Assembly (NCBI GenBank): GCA_904377845.1
Contig: CAJFGR010000048.1
Span: 1 to 34,486, forward strand
Reading direction: 5' to 3'
Length of the DNA: 34,486 nt
Source of the DNA: an uncultured Ruminococcus sp.
GTDB taxonomy: Bacteria > Bacillota > Clostridia > Lachnospirales > Lachnospiraceae
A program made the position numbers and the translations under genes. The notes under the pieces are model-generated. The model had not been told where the DNA came from and did not search any database. It saw only the letters and a list, made by a program, of their open reading frames with translations. The stretch's first letter is position 1. The number at the start of each line of letters is the position of its first letter. Of this stretch, positions 23,781 through 32,454 are shown piece by piece.

Positions 23781-25506
23781 AAAATTACTTCGTTCCGTCA
23801 GGGAATACAAGCGTGAATCTTTTCTGACCCCTGTGCTGGTCTGTCTTGAGGTGCTGATGGAAGTGCTGATTCCGCTTCTGATGGCGAGAATCATCGATGT
23901 CGGTATTATGAACAGCGACATGGGTTACATCATAAAAATGGGCGTCCTGCTCATTGTTATGGCGATGTTTGCACTTGTATTCGGCGCGAAAGCAGGACAG
24001 ATGGGCGCGATCGCATCTTCCGGATATGCGAAGAATCTGCGCCATGATATTTTTTACAAGATACAGGATTTTTCATTTGGAAATATTGATCACTTTTCAA
24101 CGTCAAGCCTTGTGACGAGGATGACGACAGACATCACAAACGTGCAGATGGCATATATGTTCACGATCCGGCTGCTGGCCAGAGCGCCGATCATGATTGT
24201 CCTGTCGTTGATTATGACTTTGACGATCAGCGTAAAGATCGCGGTTATCATGCTGATCACGGTACCGATTCTCGGAGGTGCGCTGATTGCAATCGCTAAG
24301 ATGGCGCATCCGCATTTCGTCCAGGTATTTGACGAGTACGATGTCCTCAACAATACTGTACAGGAAAATGTCAATGCGGCAAGAGTTGTAAAGGCCTATG
24401 TCCGCGGAGAACATGAAGTTGAAAAGTTCGGCAAGGTATCTACACTGGTATTTAAGCTTTTTACAAAAGCGGAGAAGATTGTGGCATGGAACTCCCCGAT
24501 TATGCAGTTCACTGTATATGCGGTGGTTATTATCATGGTGCTCATCGGCGGAGAGAGTATTATCACAGGTTCGATGCAGACCGGAGAGCTGACCAGCGTT
24601 ATTGTGTATGCGCTGCAGATTCTGATGTCTCTGATGATGGTTACCTTTGTATTTACAATGATTATGATTGCAGAGGCGTCCACAGACCGTATCACGGAAG
24701 TACTTGATGAAGTGCCGGAGATGGAAGACGCTGCGGATGCTGTTACAGAGGTGAAAAACGGCGATATTGATTTCGAACACGTAAACTTCAGTTATGCGGG
24801 AGAGGGTGGAAATCTTTCTCTGAAAGATGTAAACCTTCATATTAAAAGTGGTCAGATCATCGGCGTGATCGGAGGTACGGGAAGCGCCAAGTCTACCCTT
24901 GTACAGCTGATCCCGAGACTCTATGACGTGACTGGCGGCTCCGTGAAGGTTGGCGGCGTGGATGTCCGCAAGTACAGCCTGGAGGCCCTGCGTGATCAGG
25001 TGTCCATGGTTCTCCAGAAAAATGTGCTTTTTACAGGTACGATTTATGACAACATCCGCTGGGGCGATGAGAACGCCAGCGATGAAGAAGTGCAGAGAGT
25101 CTGTAAGCTGGCTCAGGCAGACGGATTTATCAGCGAGTTCCCGGCCGGTTACAATTCGATGATTGTGGAAGGCGGAAACAATGTGTCCGGCGGTCAGAAG
25201 CAGAGACTGTGTATTGCCAGAGCTCTGCTCAAGAAACCGAAGATCCTGATCCTTGATGATTCCACCAGTGCGGTTGATACGAGGACAGACGCCCTGATCC
25301 GTCAGGCGTTCCGCGAGGAGATCCCGGATACGACAAAGATTATCATTGCACAGAGAATTTCTTCTGTGGAAGATGCGGATATGATCATTGTTATGGATAA
25401 CGGTGAGATCAATGGAATCGGTACATCAGAAGAGCTCCTCAAGACAAATGAGATTTACAGAGAAGTATATGAATCACAGGTGAAAGGAGGCGCTGAGGAT
25501 GAGTGA
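23773..25506 (+). CDS. ABC exporter half-transporter with degenerate ATP site
   Basis: The product has 577 residues: six membrane segments in the first 310 residues, then an ATPase domain. The Walker A is GGTGSAKST (367-375), with Ala372 where Gly is usual. The signature is NVSGGQKQRL. The Walker B ends DDS, so Asp496 stands where the catalytic Glu belongs, and the switch His is Gln527 (AQRISS). This half therefore forms the non-hydrolysing site, as in TM287/TM288, BmrCD and LmrCD heterodimers. Together with the following gene it should make an outward drug or peptide exporter. It overlaps both neighbours by 8 bases. The substrate is not evident. Confidence 0.9.
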   Translation: MNRKLLRSVREYKRESFLTPVLVCLEVLMEVLIPLLMARIIDVGIMNSDMGYIIKMGVLLIVMAMFALVFGAKAGQMGAIASSGYAKNLRHDIFYKIQDFSFGNIDHFSTSSLVTRMTTDITNVQMAYMFTIRLLARAPIMIVLSLIMTLTISVKIAVIMLITVPILGGALIAIAKMAHPHFVQVFDEYDVLNNTVQENVNAARVVKAYVRGEHEVEKFGKVSTLVFKLFTKAEKIVAWNSPIMQFTVYAVVIIMVLIGGESIITGSMQTGELTSVIVYALQILMSLMMVTFVFTMIMIAEASTDRITEVLDEVPEMEDAADAVTEVKNGDIDFEHVNFSYAGEGGNLSLKDVNLHIKSGQIIGVIGGTGSAKSTLVQLIPRLYDVTGGSVKVGGVDVRKYSLEALRDQVSMVLQKNVLFTGTIYDNIRWGDENASDEEVQRVCKLAQADGFISEFPAGYNSMIVEGGNNVSGGQKQRLCIARALLKKPKILILDDSTSAVDTRTDALIRQAFREEIPDTTKIIIAQRISSVEDADMIIVMDNGEINGIGTSEELLKTNEIYREVYESQVKGGAEDE

Positions 25507-27427
25507 TCAGAACAACAGCAACGTTCAGCCGGTTAAGCAGCGCGCAGGCGGAGGCCCGGCGGTGACGAAGGGAACGATCAAGACTGCGAAGAGACTTCTG
25601 GGCTATGTGGTCAGCACATATAAGGTGCAGTTCATTATTGTACTGATCTGCATCCTGATGAGTTCCATTGCCTCGATTTCTGTATCCCTGTCGCTGAAGT
25701 TCCTGCTGGATGACTTCATCATCCCGCTGATCGGTCAGCAGAATCCGGACTATACGGAACTCTATCAGGCGCTGACGCTGCTGGGAACGATCTTCCTTTT
25801 GGGCGTGATTGCGACATTTATTTACAGCCGTATGATGGTAGTGATCGGCCAGGGCGTATTAAAACGTGTCCGTGACGAGATGTTCGAGCATATGCAGACA
25901 CTGCCGATCCGCTATTTCGACCAGAATACGAACGGCTCTATCATGAGTCTTTATACGAACGATACAGATACCCTGCGTCAGATGATCAACCAGTCAATTC
26001 CGCAGGTGCTGATGTCGGCGTTCACTATAATTGTTACATTTATTTCAATGCTTGTTTTAAGTCCGATTCTGACGGCGCTTGCCGTGCTGATGATCATTGT
26101 AATGATCCTTGTGTCCAGAGTCGTGACCGGAAACAGTGGGAAGTATTTCATCCGGCAGCAGCTGGATCTGGCAGATATTACGGGATTTGTCGAGGAGAGG
26201 ATGAATGGTCAGAGAGTAATTAAGGTGTTTAACCACGAGAAGATCTCTGAGCAGGAGTTTGACGAGCTCAATGAAAGACTCTTCACGAGTGCATCCAATG
26301 CGCATACATTTGCCAGCATGATGGGACCGATCATCGGCAACCTCGGAAATCTTCAGTTCGTACTCACGGCAGTATTCGGCGGTTTCCTTTCTGTAGCGGG
26401 CATCGGAAATATTACATTGGGTGTTATGGCTTCCTATCTGCAGTTTACAAAGAGCTTTACACAGCCGTTTATGCAGGTGGCACAGCAGTTCAACTCCATT
26501 ATCATGGCTCTTGCAGGTGCAGAGCGTATCTTTAATATGATGGATGAGCCTTCAGAAGTAGACGACGGTTATGTTACGCTTGTCAATGCAAAGAGAAATC
26601 CGGACGGTACCCTTACAGAGTGCGAGGAGCGCACCGGTCTGTGGGCGTGGAAACATCCTCACAAAGCAGACGGCACAGTTACCTATCAGGAACTGAAAGG
26701 CGATGTGCGTTTCTATGACATGACATTCGGATATACGCCGGATCATATGGTTCTCCATGATCTGACATTGTATGCAAAGCCCGGACAGAAGCTGGCATTC
26801 GTAGGCTCTACCGGAGCAGGAAAGACAACGATTACCAACCTGATCAACCGCTTCTATGACGTGGCCGATGGAAAGATCCGGTATGATGATATCAATATCA
26901 ATAAGATTAAGAAAGCAGACCTGAGACGGTCGCTTGGCATCGTGCTGCAGGATACACATCTGTTCACCGGAACGATAAAAGAAAATATCCGTTACGGCAA
27001 ACTGGATGCAACAGATGAGGAAGTCGTAAATGCAGCAAAACTCGCCCATGCGGACGGATTTATCCGTATGCTGCCGAATGGTTATGACACACACTTAAGC
27101 GGTGATGGAGAAGAACTCTCTCAGGGACAGAGACAGCTGCTCGCGATAGCGAGAGCGGCAATTGCAGATCCGCCGGTACTGATCCTCGATGAGGCGACGT
27201 CTTCCATTGATACAAGAACCGAGCAGATCGTCCAGAAAGGTATGGATAACCTGATGAAAGGACGTACCGTATTCGTAATCGCCCACAGACTCTCCACCAT
27301 CCGCAACAGCGATGCGATCATGGTGCTCGAGCACGGACGCATTATCGAAAGAGGAACACACGAAGAACTCCTCAAACTGAAAGGAACCTACTATCAGTTA
27401 TACACAGGAAAACTGGAACTTTCGTGA
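25499..27427 (+). CDS. ABC exporter half-transporter, catalytic partner
   Basis: The product has 642 residues, with six membrane segments followed by an ATPase domain. The Walker A is GSTGAGKTT, the Walker B is LILDEATSS with Glu565, and the switch His is in IAHRLSTI. The signature is altered (LSQGQRQLLA), as expected for the half that completes the degenerate site of its partner. About 45 extra residues between the membrane and ATPase parts (from VTLVNAKRNPDG to TVTYQEL) are typical of this subgroup. It starts inside the end of the previous gene and is followed by a strong terminator, closing the MarR-exporter operon. Confidence 0.9.
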   Translation: MSDQNNSNVQPVKQRAGGGPAVTKGTIKTAKRLLGYVVSTYKVQFIIVLICILMSSIASISVSLSLKFLLDDFIIPLIGQQNPDYTELYQALTLLGTIFLLGVIATFIYSRMMVVIGQGVLKRVRDEMFEHMQTLPIRYFDQNTNGSIMSLYTNDTDTLRQMINQSIPQVLMSAFTIIVTFISMLVLSPILTALAVLMIIVMILVSRVVTGNSGKYFIRQQLDLADITGFVEERMNGQRVIKVFNHEKISEQEFDELNERLFTSASNAHTFASMMGPIIGNLGNLQFVLTAVFGGFLSVAGIGNITLGVMASYLQFTKSFTQPFMQVAQQFNSIIMALAGAERIFNMMDEPSEVDDGYVTLVNAKRNPDGTLTECEERTGLWAWKHPHKADGTVTYQELKGDVRFYDMTFGYTPDHMVLHDLTLYAKPGQKLAFVGSTGAGKTTITNLINRFYDVADGKIRYDDININKIKKADLRRSLGIVLQDTHLFTGTIKENIRYGKLDATDEEVVNAAKLAHADGFIRMLPNGYDTHLSGDGEELSQGQRQLLAIARAAIADPPVLILDEATSSIDTRTEQIVQKGMDNLMKGRTVFVIAHRLSTIRNSDAIMVLEHGRIIERGTHEELLKLKGTYYQLYTGKLELS

Positions 27428-27443
27428 TGGCTACAAGCCGTGC

Positions 27444-27503
27444 AACGATAATAAAAGTGTCTGACGAGAGTTTACTCTCGGGCAGGCACTTTTTGTTATC
27501 GTT
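27444..27503 (+). terminator. Rho-independent terminator of the exporter operon
   Basis: A long stem: AACGATAA with TTATCGTT outside, then AAAAGTG/CACTTTTT, CTG/CAG and GAGAG/CTCTC around TTTA. The T-run at 27490-27494 follows the inner stem; the outer stem includes it. Confidence 0.85.
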
Positions 27504-27558
27504 ATAGGGCGCCGGCCCGCGACTGAAATCTTCCTCTGAATTTAAATGAAAAAAGTGC

Positions 27559-27587
27559 TTGCATTTCTGATTTTGCTGTGGTAATAT
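27559..27587 (+). promoter_or_regulatory. Promoter of the tRNA pair
   Basis: TTGCAT (27559-27564), a 17-nt spacer and TAATAT (27582-27587), about 36 bases before tRNA-Glu. Confidence 0.7.
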
Positions 27588-27595
27588 AAACAACG

Positions 27596-27615
27596 GTCAC
27601 TGTAGAGACAGTGAC
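27596..27615 (+). other. Leader hairpin before tRNA-Glu
   Basis: GTCACTG (27596-27602) and CAGTGAC (27609-27615) form a perfect 7-bp stem around 6 bases, just downstream of the predicted transcription start and 8 bases before the tRNA. It is probably removed by RNase P. Confidence 0.5.
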
Positions 27616-27623
27616 TGCATAGT

Positions 27624-27698
27624 GGCCCCGTGGTCAAGCGGTTAAGACATCGCCCTTTCACGGCGGTAACACGGGTTCGATTCCCGTCGGGGTCACCA
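27624..27698 (+). tRNA. tRNA-Glu (anticodon TTC)
   Basis: A complete cloverleaf: acceptor GGCCCCG with CGGGGTC, anticodon loop CTTTCAC, T-arm ACGGG-TTCGATT-CCCGT, discriminator A and an encoded CCA (27696-27698). The window carries one copy. Confidence 0.95.
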
Positions 27699-27699
27699 T

Positions 27700-27771
27700 G
27701 GCGCAGTAGCCAAGTGGTAAGGCGTGGGTCTGCAACACCCTGATTCACCGGTTCAAATCCGGTCTGCGCCT
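27700..27771 (+). tRNA. tRNA-Cys (anticodon GCA)
   Basis: Acceptor GGCGCAG pairs with CTGCGCC; the anticodon loop is CTGCAAC; the T-arm is ACCGG-TTCAAAT-CCGGT; the discriminator is T at 27771. CCA is not encoded. It starts 2 bases after tRNA-Glu, so both come from one transcript. Confidence 0.93.
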
Positions 27772-27775
27772 CTTA

Positions 27776-27810
27776 AAAAGCCCGGAAAGCATTGCTTTCC
27801 GGGTTCTTTG
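27776..27810 (+). terminator. Rho-independent terminator of the tRNA operon
   Basis: A perfect 10-bp stem CCCGGAAAGC/GCTTTCCGGG (27781-27790 and 27794-27803) with a 3-nt loop, an upstream A-run and downstream TTCTTT. Confidence 0.9.
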
Positions 27811-27893
27811 TATTTTAAGAAGTTTTATCGGACTGGCACCGGGAGTCTACCGAGAAATATTTATGAAAAAGACTGAGACGGGAGGAAGGCGAC

Positions 27894-28793
27894 ATGGAGC
27901 AAACTAAAGCGTCAGGGCATCTGTCTGCCCTGCTTACGATAATCATCTGGGGTACGATTTTTATTTCCACAAAAGTACTCCTTGTAGATTTTCAGCCCAT
28001 TGAAATTCTCTTTTTCCGCTTTGTTATGGGATTGTTCGCATTATTACTTGTATATCCGCATCGTATGAAAGGAACGACACGCAGACAGGAGATTACCTTT
28101 GCGGCAGCAGGATTATCCGGAGTGTGCCTTTATTATCTGTTGGAGAATATTGCACTGACTTATACAATGGCTTCTAATGTGGGAGTGATCATTTCTGTGG
28201 CTCCGTTTTTTACTGCGATTTTGTCGCACATATTTCTGAAACAGGATGAGAAGTTCCGGGCAAATTTTTTCATCGGCTTTCTCATTGCAATGGTCGGAAT
28301 TGTGCTGATCAGCTTTAACGGCACGGCTATGGAGCTTAACCCGGCGGGAGATCTGCTGGCGCTTCTGGCTGCATTTGTATGGGCCTGTTATTCAATCCTG
28401 ACGAGAAAGATAAGCGGCTATGGTTACAATACCATTTTGACGACCAGACGGATGTTTTTTTACGGCATCCTATTTATGATACCGGCGCTTTTCTTGTTTG
28501 ATTTTAAACTTGATCTGACTCGGTTTACAAATCCTGTTTATTTACTGAACATCCTGTTTTTAGGTCTGGGGGCTTCTGCACTGTGCTTTGTTACATGGAA
28601 CTTTGCTGTAAAACTGCTGGGCGCAGTCAAAACCAGTGTTTATATTTATCTCACTCCGGTTATTACGATCGCTGCTTCTGTGCTGATTCTGCATGAGCCG
28701 TTTACGGCGCTGACCGGAGCCGGGACTGTGCTGACATTGGCCGGGCTGCTGCTTTCCGAGAGCAAAATATTCAGCAGAAAAGAGAATTCATAA
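27894..28793 (+). CDS. EamA/DMT-family transporter
   Basis: The product has 299 residues; the ATG at 27894 follows GGAGGAAGG. Ten membrane segments are arranged as two EamA repeats of five. The first begins SALLTIIIWGTIFISTKVLL and contains LYYLLENIALTYTMASNVG; the second begins AGDLLALLAAFVWACYSIL and contains YIYLTPVITIAASVLILHEP. The group exports or imports amino acids, nucleosides or other small metabolites; the substrate is not readable. The gene is monocistronic and its stop abuts the stop of the convergent histidine kinase at 28794, without a terminator between them. Confidence 0.9.
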   Translation: MEQTKASGHLSALLTIIIWGTIFISTKVLLVDFQPIEILFFRFVMGLFALLLVYPHRMKGTTRRQEITFAAAGLSGVCLYYLLENIALTYTMASNVGVIISVAPFFTAILSHIFLKQDEKFRANFFIGFLIAMVGIVLISFNGTAMELNPAGDLLALLAAFVWACYSILTRKISGYGYNTILTTRRMFFYGILFMIPALFLFDFKLDLTRFTNPVYLLNILFLGLGASALCFVTWNFAVKLLGAVKTSVYIYLTPVITIAASVLILHEPFTALTGAGTVLTLAGLLLSESKIFSRKENS

Positions 28794-30096
28794 TCAGAGC
28801 TTCAGATAGAATGTAGCCCCTCCGCCTTCCGTATCCTCAAAGCCGATCTCCCCGCCCAGCATTTTTGCCAGTTCTTTCGCGATACTTAAACCCAGACCGA
28901 AATGTGATTTGTCCGTGCGTGATTTATCTCCGCGGTAAAAGCGGTCGAAGATAAATGGCTTATCCTCTGCAGGGATTCCCTTTCCGTGATCTACGATAGA
29001 AAAAATCAGTTCCTTTTCTTTTAGAGCAGTCTGAATCTGTGTGGAACTGCCTTCCGGTGAGTAACAGACTGCATTATCCAGAAAAATGCTCAGAATCTGG
29101 AAGAGCCGTTCACGGTCAGTAGAAAGGACCGGATACGTTTCTTCACTCAGATTGAGCTCCAATCTTATCTTTTTGCTGATACATACCGGCTCATAGGCTT
29201 CGTACAGTGTGATCAGCAGGGTATCCACATTGATCTTGCTTTTCCGGATGGTCCACTTGTCGGCATCTGATGAGGCAAGCAGCAGCATATCCCGCACAAG
29301 ACGGGACATCCGGCTGCATTCTGCGTCGATGACATCCAGACAGGCCTGTGACTGCGTGTCACTGCTGTCATGGCTCTGCATTTCCTGCAGGGCTTCAGCA
29401 TTTGCCATGATCACGGCAAGCGGAGCCTTCAGCTCGTGAGAAGCAGCCGCGACAAAATCTTTCTGGCTTTTGATCATCTCTTCGCTGGGAGCAAAGGCCT
29501 TTTTCAAAAGGAAACGGCTGACAAACAAAATAACAACAAAAGAAATCAACCATATCCCCAGATACAGAGGAGCCTGATGCAGAAACAGAGACAAGACAGA
29601 ACTTTTCGGATAAACAAGGGTAAGGGAAAGACTGTCTCCGCCCTGTGTACTGACCGTGGCAGGAATCGCGTAATAGTGATCGTGATGCAGTCCGTCTAAT
29701 TCTATATAACCTCCCTGCTCCGTAATCTGTCTTGCATCAGAGGAGCCGGCAGCATTTTCGATACCGATGCTTTGCCCTGCTTTCTGTAAAAGAACGCTGA
29801 AATCTGTTGGGAAGTCAGCATCACTTTGGTATAATAGCGAACCTTCTGAATCCCAGAGAGCGGCGTATACATTCATCTGCTTTTCATAATCAGAAAGAAC
29901 AGTCTCCGGCTGTTCGGTATCGGCTTCTAACTGATAGATGATCAGGGAGGCCATGCGCTGGATATAGGTTACATCAGCGGTTTGGGCTGATTGATACGTG
30001 TTCCAGAAGGAAAAGGATAAAATAAATCAGTGTGATGAGCACCGTCAGGATTCCCGTCATAATAATGTGAAGCCGGTTCAATAATCTTTTAAGCAT
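28794..30096 (-). pseudogene. Sensor histidine kinase with a frameshift after the first TM segment
   Basis: The ATG at 30096 overlaps the response regulator stop by 8 bases (ATGCTTAA). The frame reads MLKRLLNRLHIIMTGILT through a first membrane segment to a TGA soon after LLEHVSISPNR. A second frame takes over near 30010-30028 (SFWNTYQSAQTADVTYIQRM) and runs to the stop at 28794, so one base was probably lost or gained there. The rest is intact: a sensor domain, a second membrane segment (IWLISFVVILFVSRFLL), the phosphorylated His in AASHELKAPLAV, the N box FLDNAVCYSPEG, DHGKGIP, FDRFYRGD and GLGLSIAK. Translation from an internal ATG (29954) would lack the first membrane anchor. The partner regulator is also damaged. 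Confidence 0.8.
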
Positions 30097-30637
30097 CTCC
30101 ATTCTCCAATCTGTACCCTGTTCCGTGAATAGTCTTGATCACGCAGCTGCTTCCCAGTTCTTTCAAACGCTTTCTTAGAAATGAGATGTAATTGTCAACA
30201 TTTCCGGGCGCGATATCAGAATCGATTCCCCAGACAGTTAAGATCAACTGTTCCCGGGAAAAGAGCGTGTCAGGATGTTTCATCAGCGTATACATCAGAT
30301 TGGTTTCTTTCGCTGAGAGATCCAATTCTTTCCCCTTGCATCTGAGCCGGCGGTTTTCTCTGTCAAACTGAAGATCTGCATACGACAGAAGCTCTGCCTT
30401 CTGTGTGTCCTTGGATCGCCGGGTCAGTGCCCGTATCCTTGCCATCAGTTCTCTGACATGGAAAGGTTTTACCAGATAATCGTCTGCTCCGCCGTCCAGA
30501 CCGTCAATCCTGTCATCGATCGCCGCCATTCCCGTAATAATGATTACAGGAATCTGGATGCCCTTTCTACGCATGGCTTTGATAATAGTCAGACCGTCAA
30601 TCACGGGGAGCATCCGGTCAACGATGGCGAGTTCGTA
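30089..30637 (-). pseudogene. OmpR-type response regulator, 5' end lost
   Basis: Readable homology starts abruptly at YELAIVDRMLPVIDGL near 30637. This includes the phosphorylated Asp (VDRMLP) but lacks the first 45 or so residues of the receiver with its acidic pair. The remainder is complete: VIIITGMAAIDDRIDGLDGG, the conserved Lys in DDYLVKPFH, and a winged-helix DNA-binding domain (LDLSAKETNLMYTLMKHPD, DNYISFLRKRLKELG, TIHGTGYRLENG). Upstream sequence belongs to a transposase gene reading in the same direction, so a deletion fused the two. An internal ATG (30613) could give a 174-residue product without a working receiver. Confidence 0.85.
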
Positions 30638-31346
30638 AAGTAATATAAAAATTAAGAGCGTTAATAGCTTCCAGTCTCCTTACACGGAAATTTTCAAACT
30701 GATAGGTTTGCTTTTTACAGCGAAAATATTCCTCGATCCGCCATCTGGAAAAGTAAGTCCGGGCAATGCGGATCACATCATGCTTTGAACGGATCTCTTT
30801 GTTTGTTGCAAGCATCATGGGATGTTCTGTGATCCCATAAACCAGAACCAGATAAATATTCTTTCGGGAGGCAGTGATCTGGACTTTTACGTGGGAAAGA
30901 TATGCGGTATGTTCTTTTCCCTTATAGAAAACCTCCGCTTTTACTTTTCCTTTCCTCCGATTCCGCAGTTCCGTTGCTTTTGTCCACTCATTGTGATAAA
31001 GAAGTTTCCGGTTGGATTTCAGGCGGATCACGTAATCCTGCTTCAGATGGTCGAGCATGAGGAATATCTTATTGTCATCATACCCGCGGTCCATAACAAA
31101 GGTGGCCTTTCCGAAAAGAGCAGCGGCCTGTTTGATCGCATCAAATGTGACGGTATTTACCTTGCGGGTGGTTTCATGAAGCTGGTCGGAAATATCTGTA
31201 AGCAGGCAGCTTCTGGATGCCAGAATGCCATAAACCATATCTGCCATAAATTTCCGGTCCGGTTTCGGAAGTCTGCAGGAGACTTTATTTGTAAAAGTTA
31301 AAATTTTTCTTTTCAAACGGTAAGTAATTGATGTAGAATTAGCCAT
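30618..31346 (-). pseudogene. IS4-family transposase, internally deleted and fused to the regulator gene
   Basis: The frame of 242 residues starts at 31346 behind AAAGGGG. N-terminal part: RLKRKILTFTNKVSCRLPKP. At about residue 66 (RKVNTV to TFDAIKQAAALFG, near 31148) the region that should hold the first catalytic Asp is missing, about 110 residues by comparison with the usual length of about 450. The second Asp (Asp86, FVMDRGYDD) and the YREK-type block (Tyr198, Arg201, Glu205, Lys212 in TYFSRWRIEEYFRCKKQ) are present. The end is cut at NALNFYITL near 30637, after which the last residues RTRHR come from response-regulator DNA. It cannot be active. Confidence 0.85.
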
Positions 31347-31481
31347 AAGGGATCCCCTTTCTTTTTGTTTAGTAAGGTTTTTTCCTTATATTTTGGCCAT
31401 TTTTTGAAAGGTGTGGATAACAGAATGCAGCAGATTTATCTAATGGGGATATTTCTGCAGAAACTCAAGGAACGGTTTCCA

Positions 31482-31509
31482 TTGTGTTTCAACATAATTA
31501 TACTATAAT
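31482..31509 (+). promoter_or_regulatory. Possible promoter of the antitoxin-like gene
   Basis: TATAAT (31504-31509) is consensus; TTGTGT (31482-31487) lies 16 bases upstream. The stretch 31347-31480 between it and the transposase start holds the transposase leader and no gene I can see. Confidence 0.45.
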
Positions 31510-31538
31510 GTTAAAAAGAAGTAGAAAGAGCTGATACT

Positions 31539-31718
31539 ATGCCAGTTATTATGTCAATGAAAGATCTTCGCAATACAAGTGAATTATACGATAAATTTGC
31601 CAAAACCAACCGTATCGATCAGGCAATCTATGAGTCCGAGAAAGAAATGGGAGAAGGCGGCGTTTCTATTGATCTCGATGAAGCATTTGAGAAATTAAAT
31701 AGAAAATACTATGAATAA
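31539..31718 (+). CDS. Shortened Phd/YefM-like antitoxin, 59 aa
   Basis: The frame from the ATG at 31539 (AAAGAG upstream) starts MPVIMSMKDLRNTSEL, the N-terminal pattern of Phd/YefM-type antitoxins. It passes straight to YDKFAKTNRIDQAIYESEKE and ends LDEAFEKLNRKYYE, the usual C-terminal tail that binds a RelE/ParE toxin. The central block of about 25 residues (the REPIFITKNG and VMS strands of intact members) is absent, so an in-frame deletion is likely. No toxin gene follows: the next frame starts 29 bases on and is a response regulator. It may be a dead remnant or still bind a toxin encoded elsewhere. Confidence 0.6.
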   Translation: MPVIMSMKDLRNTSELYDKFAKTNRIDQAIYESEKEMGEGGVSIDLDEAFEKLNRKYYE

Positions 31719-31747
31719 ATACAAAGTTATAATTATCGAGGTGGATT

Positions 31748-32454
31748 ATGTACCATATTGTAATCTGCGATGATGAACCGGAATTTGTCTCCGAGTTAAA
31801 AGACCTGCTGAAAAGATATTCCGGGGAAACCGAAACAGATCTTATGACAGTCGAATATAGAAACGGACAGGAGCTGATCGAGAATTATGATACAAATACC
31901 GATCTGATTTTTCTTGATATCCAGATGAACGAGATGGACGGTCTGACGGCTGCAGGAAGAATCCGGGAACTGGATGAAGATGTCAGTATTATCTTCTTAA
32001 CCTCATTAAAATAGTATGCGCTGTAAGGCTATAAATATCAGGCTGTGAACTATATTGTAAAGCCTGTGAAATATATCCGCTTAAAAACGGAGATGAATGG
32101 ATGGATTGAAAAATACAGACACAAAAATCCTTATATTGTTGTGCAGAACGATAAAGGCTCTTTTAAAGTGGCTGTGAATAAGCTGCATTATGTAGAAACA
32201 TATAAGAGAAATCTACTGTTACATACAGACGCTGGAGACGTGATCTGTTATAAAAACATGAAAGAGATGGAAAAGGAGCTGTCTCCGTATGGATTTTTTC
32301 GCTGCCACGTCGGATTTCTTGTGAATCTTGCATTTGTTAAGAATGTGGAGAAACTGGATGTAGAACTGACTTCCGGAGAGACGGTCTATGTCAGCAAGCC
32401 AAAGCGGAAAGCGTTCATGGAGGCGTTAGCCGGATACTGGGGAAAATGCTGTGA
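31748..32454 (+). pseudogene. AgrA-like LytTR response regulator with two nonsense codons
   Basis: The ATG at 31748 follows GAGGTGG. The receiver domain begins MYHIVICDDEPEF and has the phosphorylated Asp57 in LIFLDIQMNEMDG. The frame is then stopped by TAG (32012-32014, where QYAL is expected) and TAA (32024-32026, where EGYKYQAV is expected), and continues in the same frame as NYIVKPVKYIRLKTEMN and a complete LytTR DNA-binding domain (VETYKRNLLLHTDAGDV, GFFRCHVGFLVNLAFVKN). The natural end is probably the TGA at 32452-32454: one missing G near 32440 makes the frame run on to 32650. It was the regulator of a quorum-sensing or bacteriocin-type pair with the following kinase. Confidence 0.85.

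Noticed and set aside
24103-24840. 245-residue minus-strand frame rich in His, Arg and Asn
   Set aside because: Antisense shadow of the first ABC exporter gene; no start signals.
30822-31301. 159-residue plus-strand frame
   Set aside because: Shadow of the IS4-type transposase on the minus strand.
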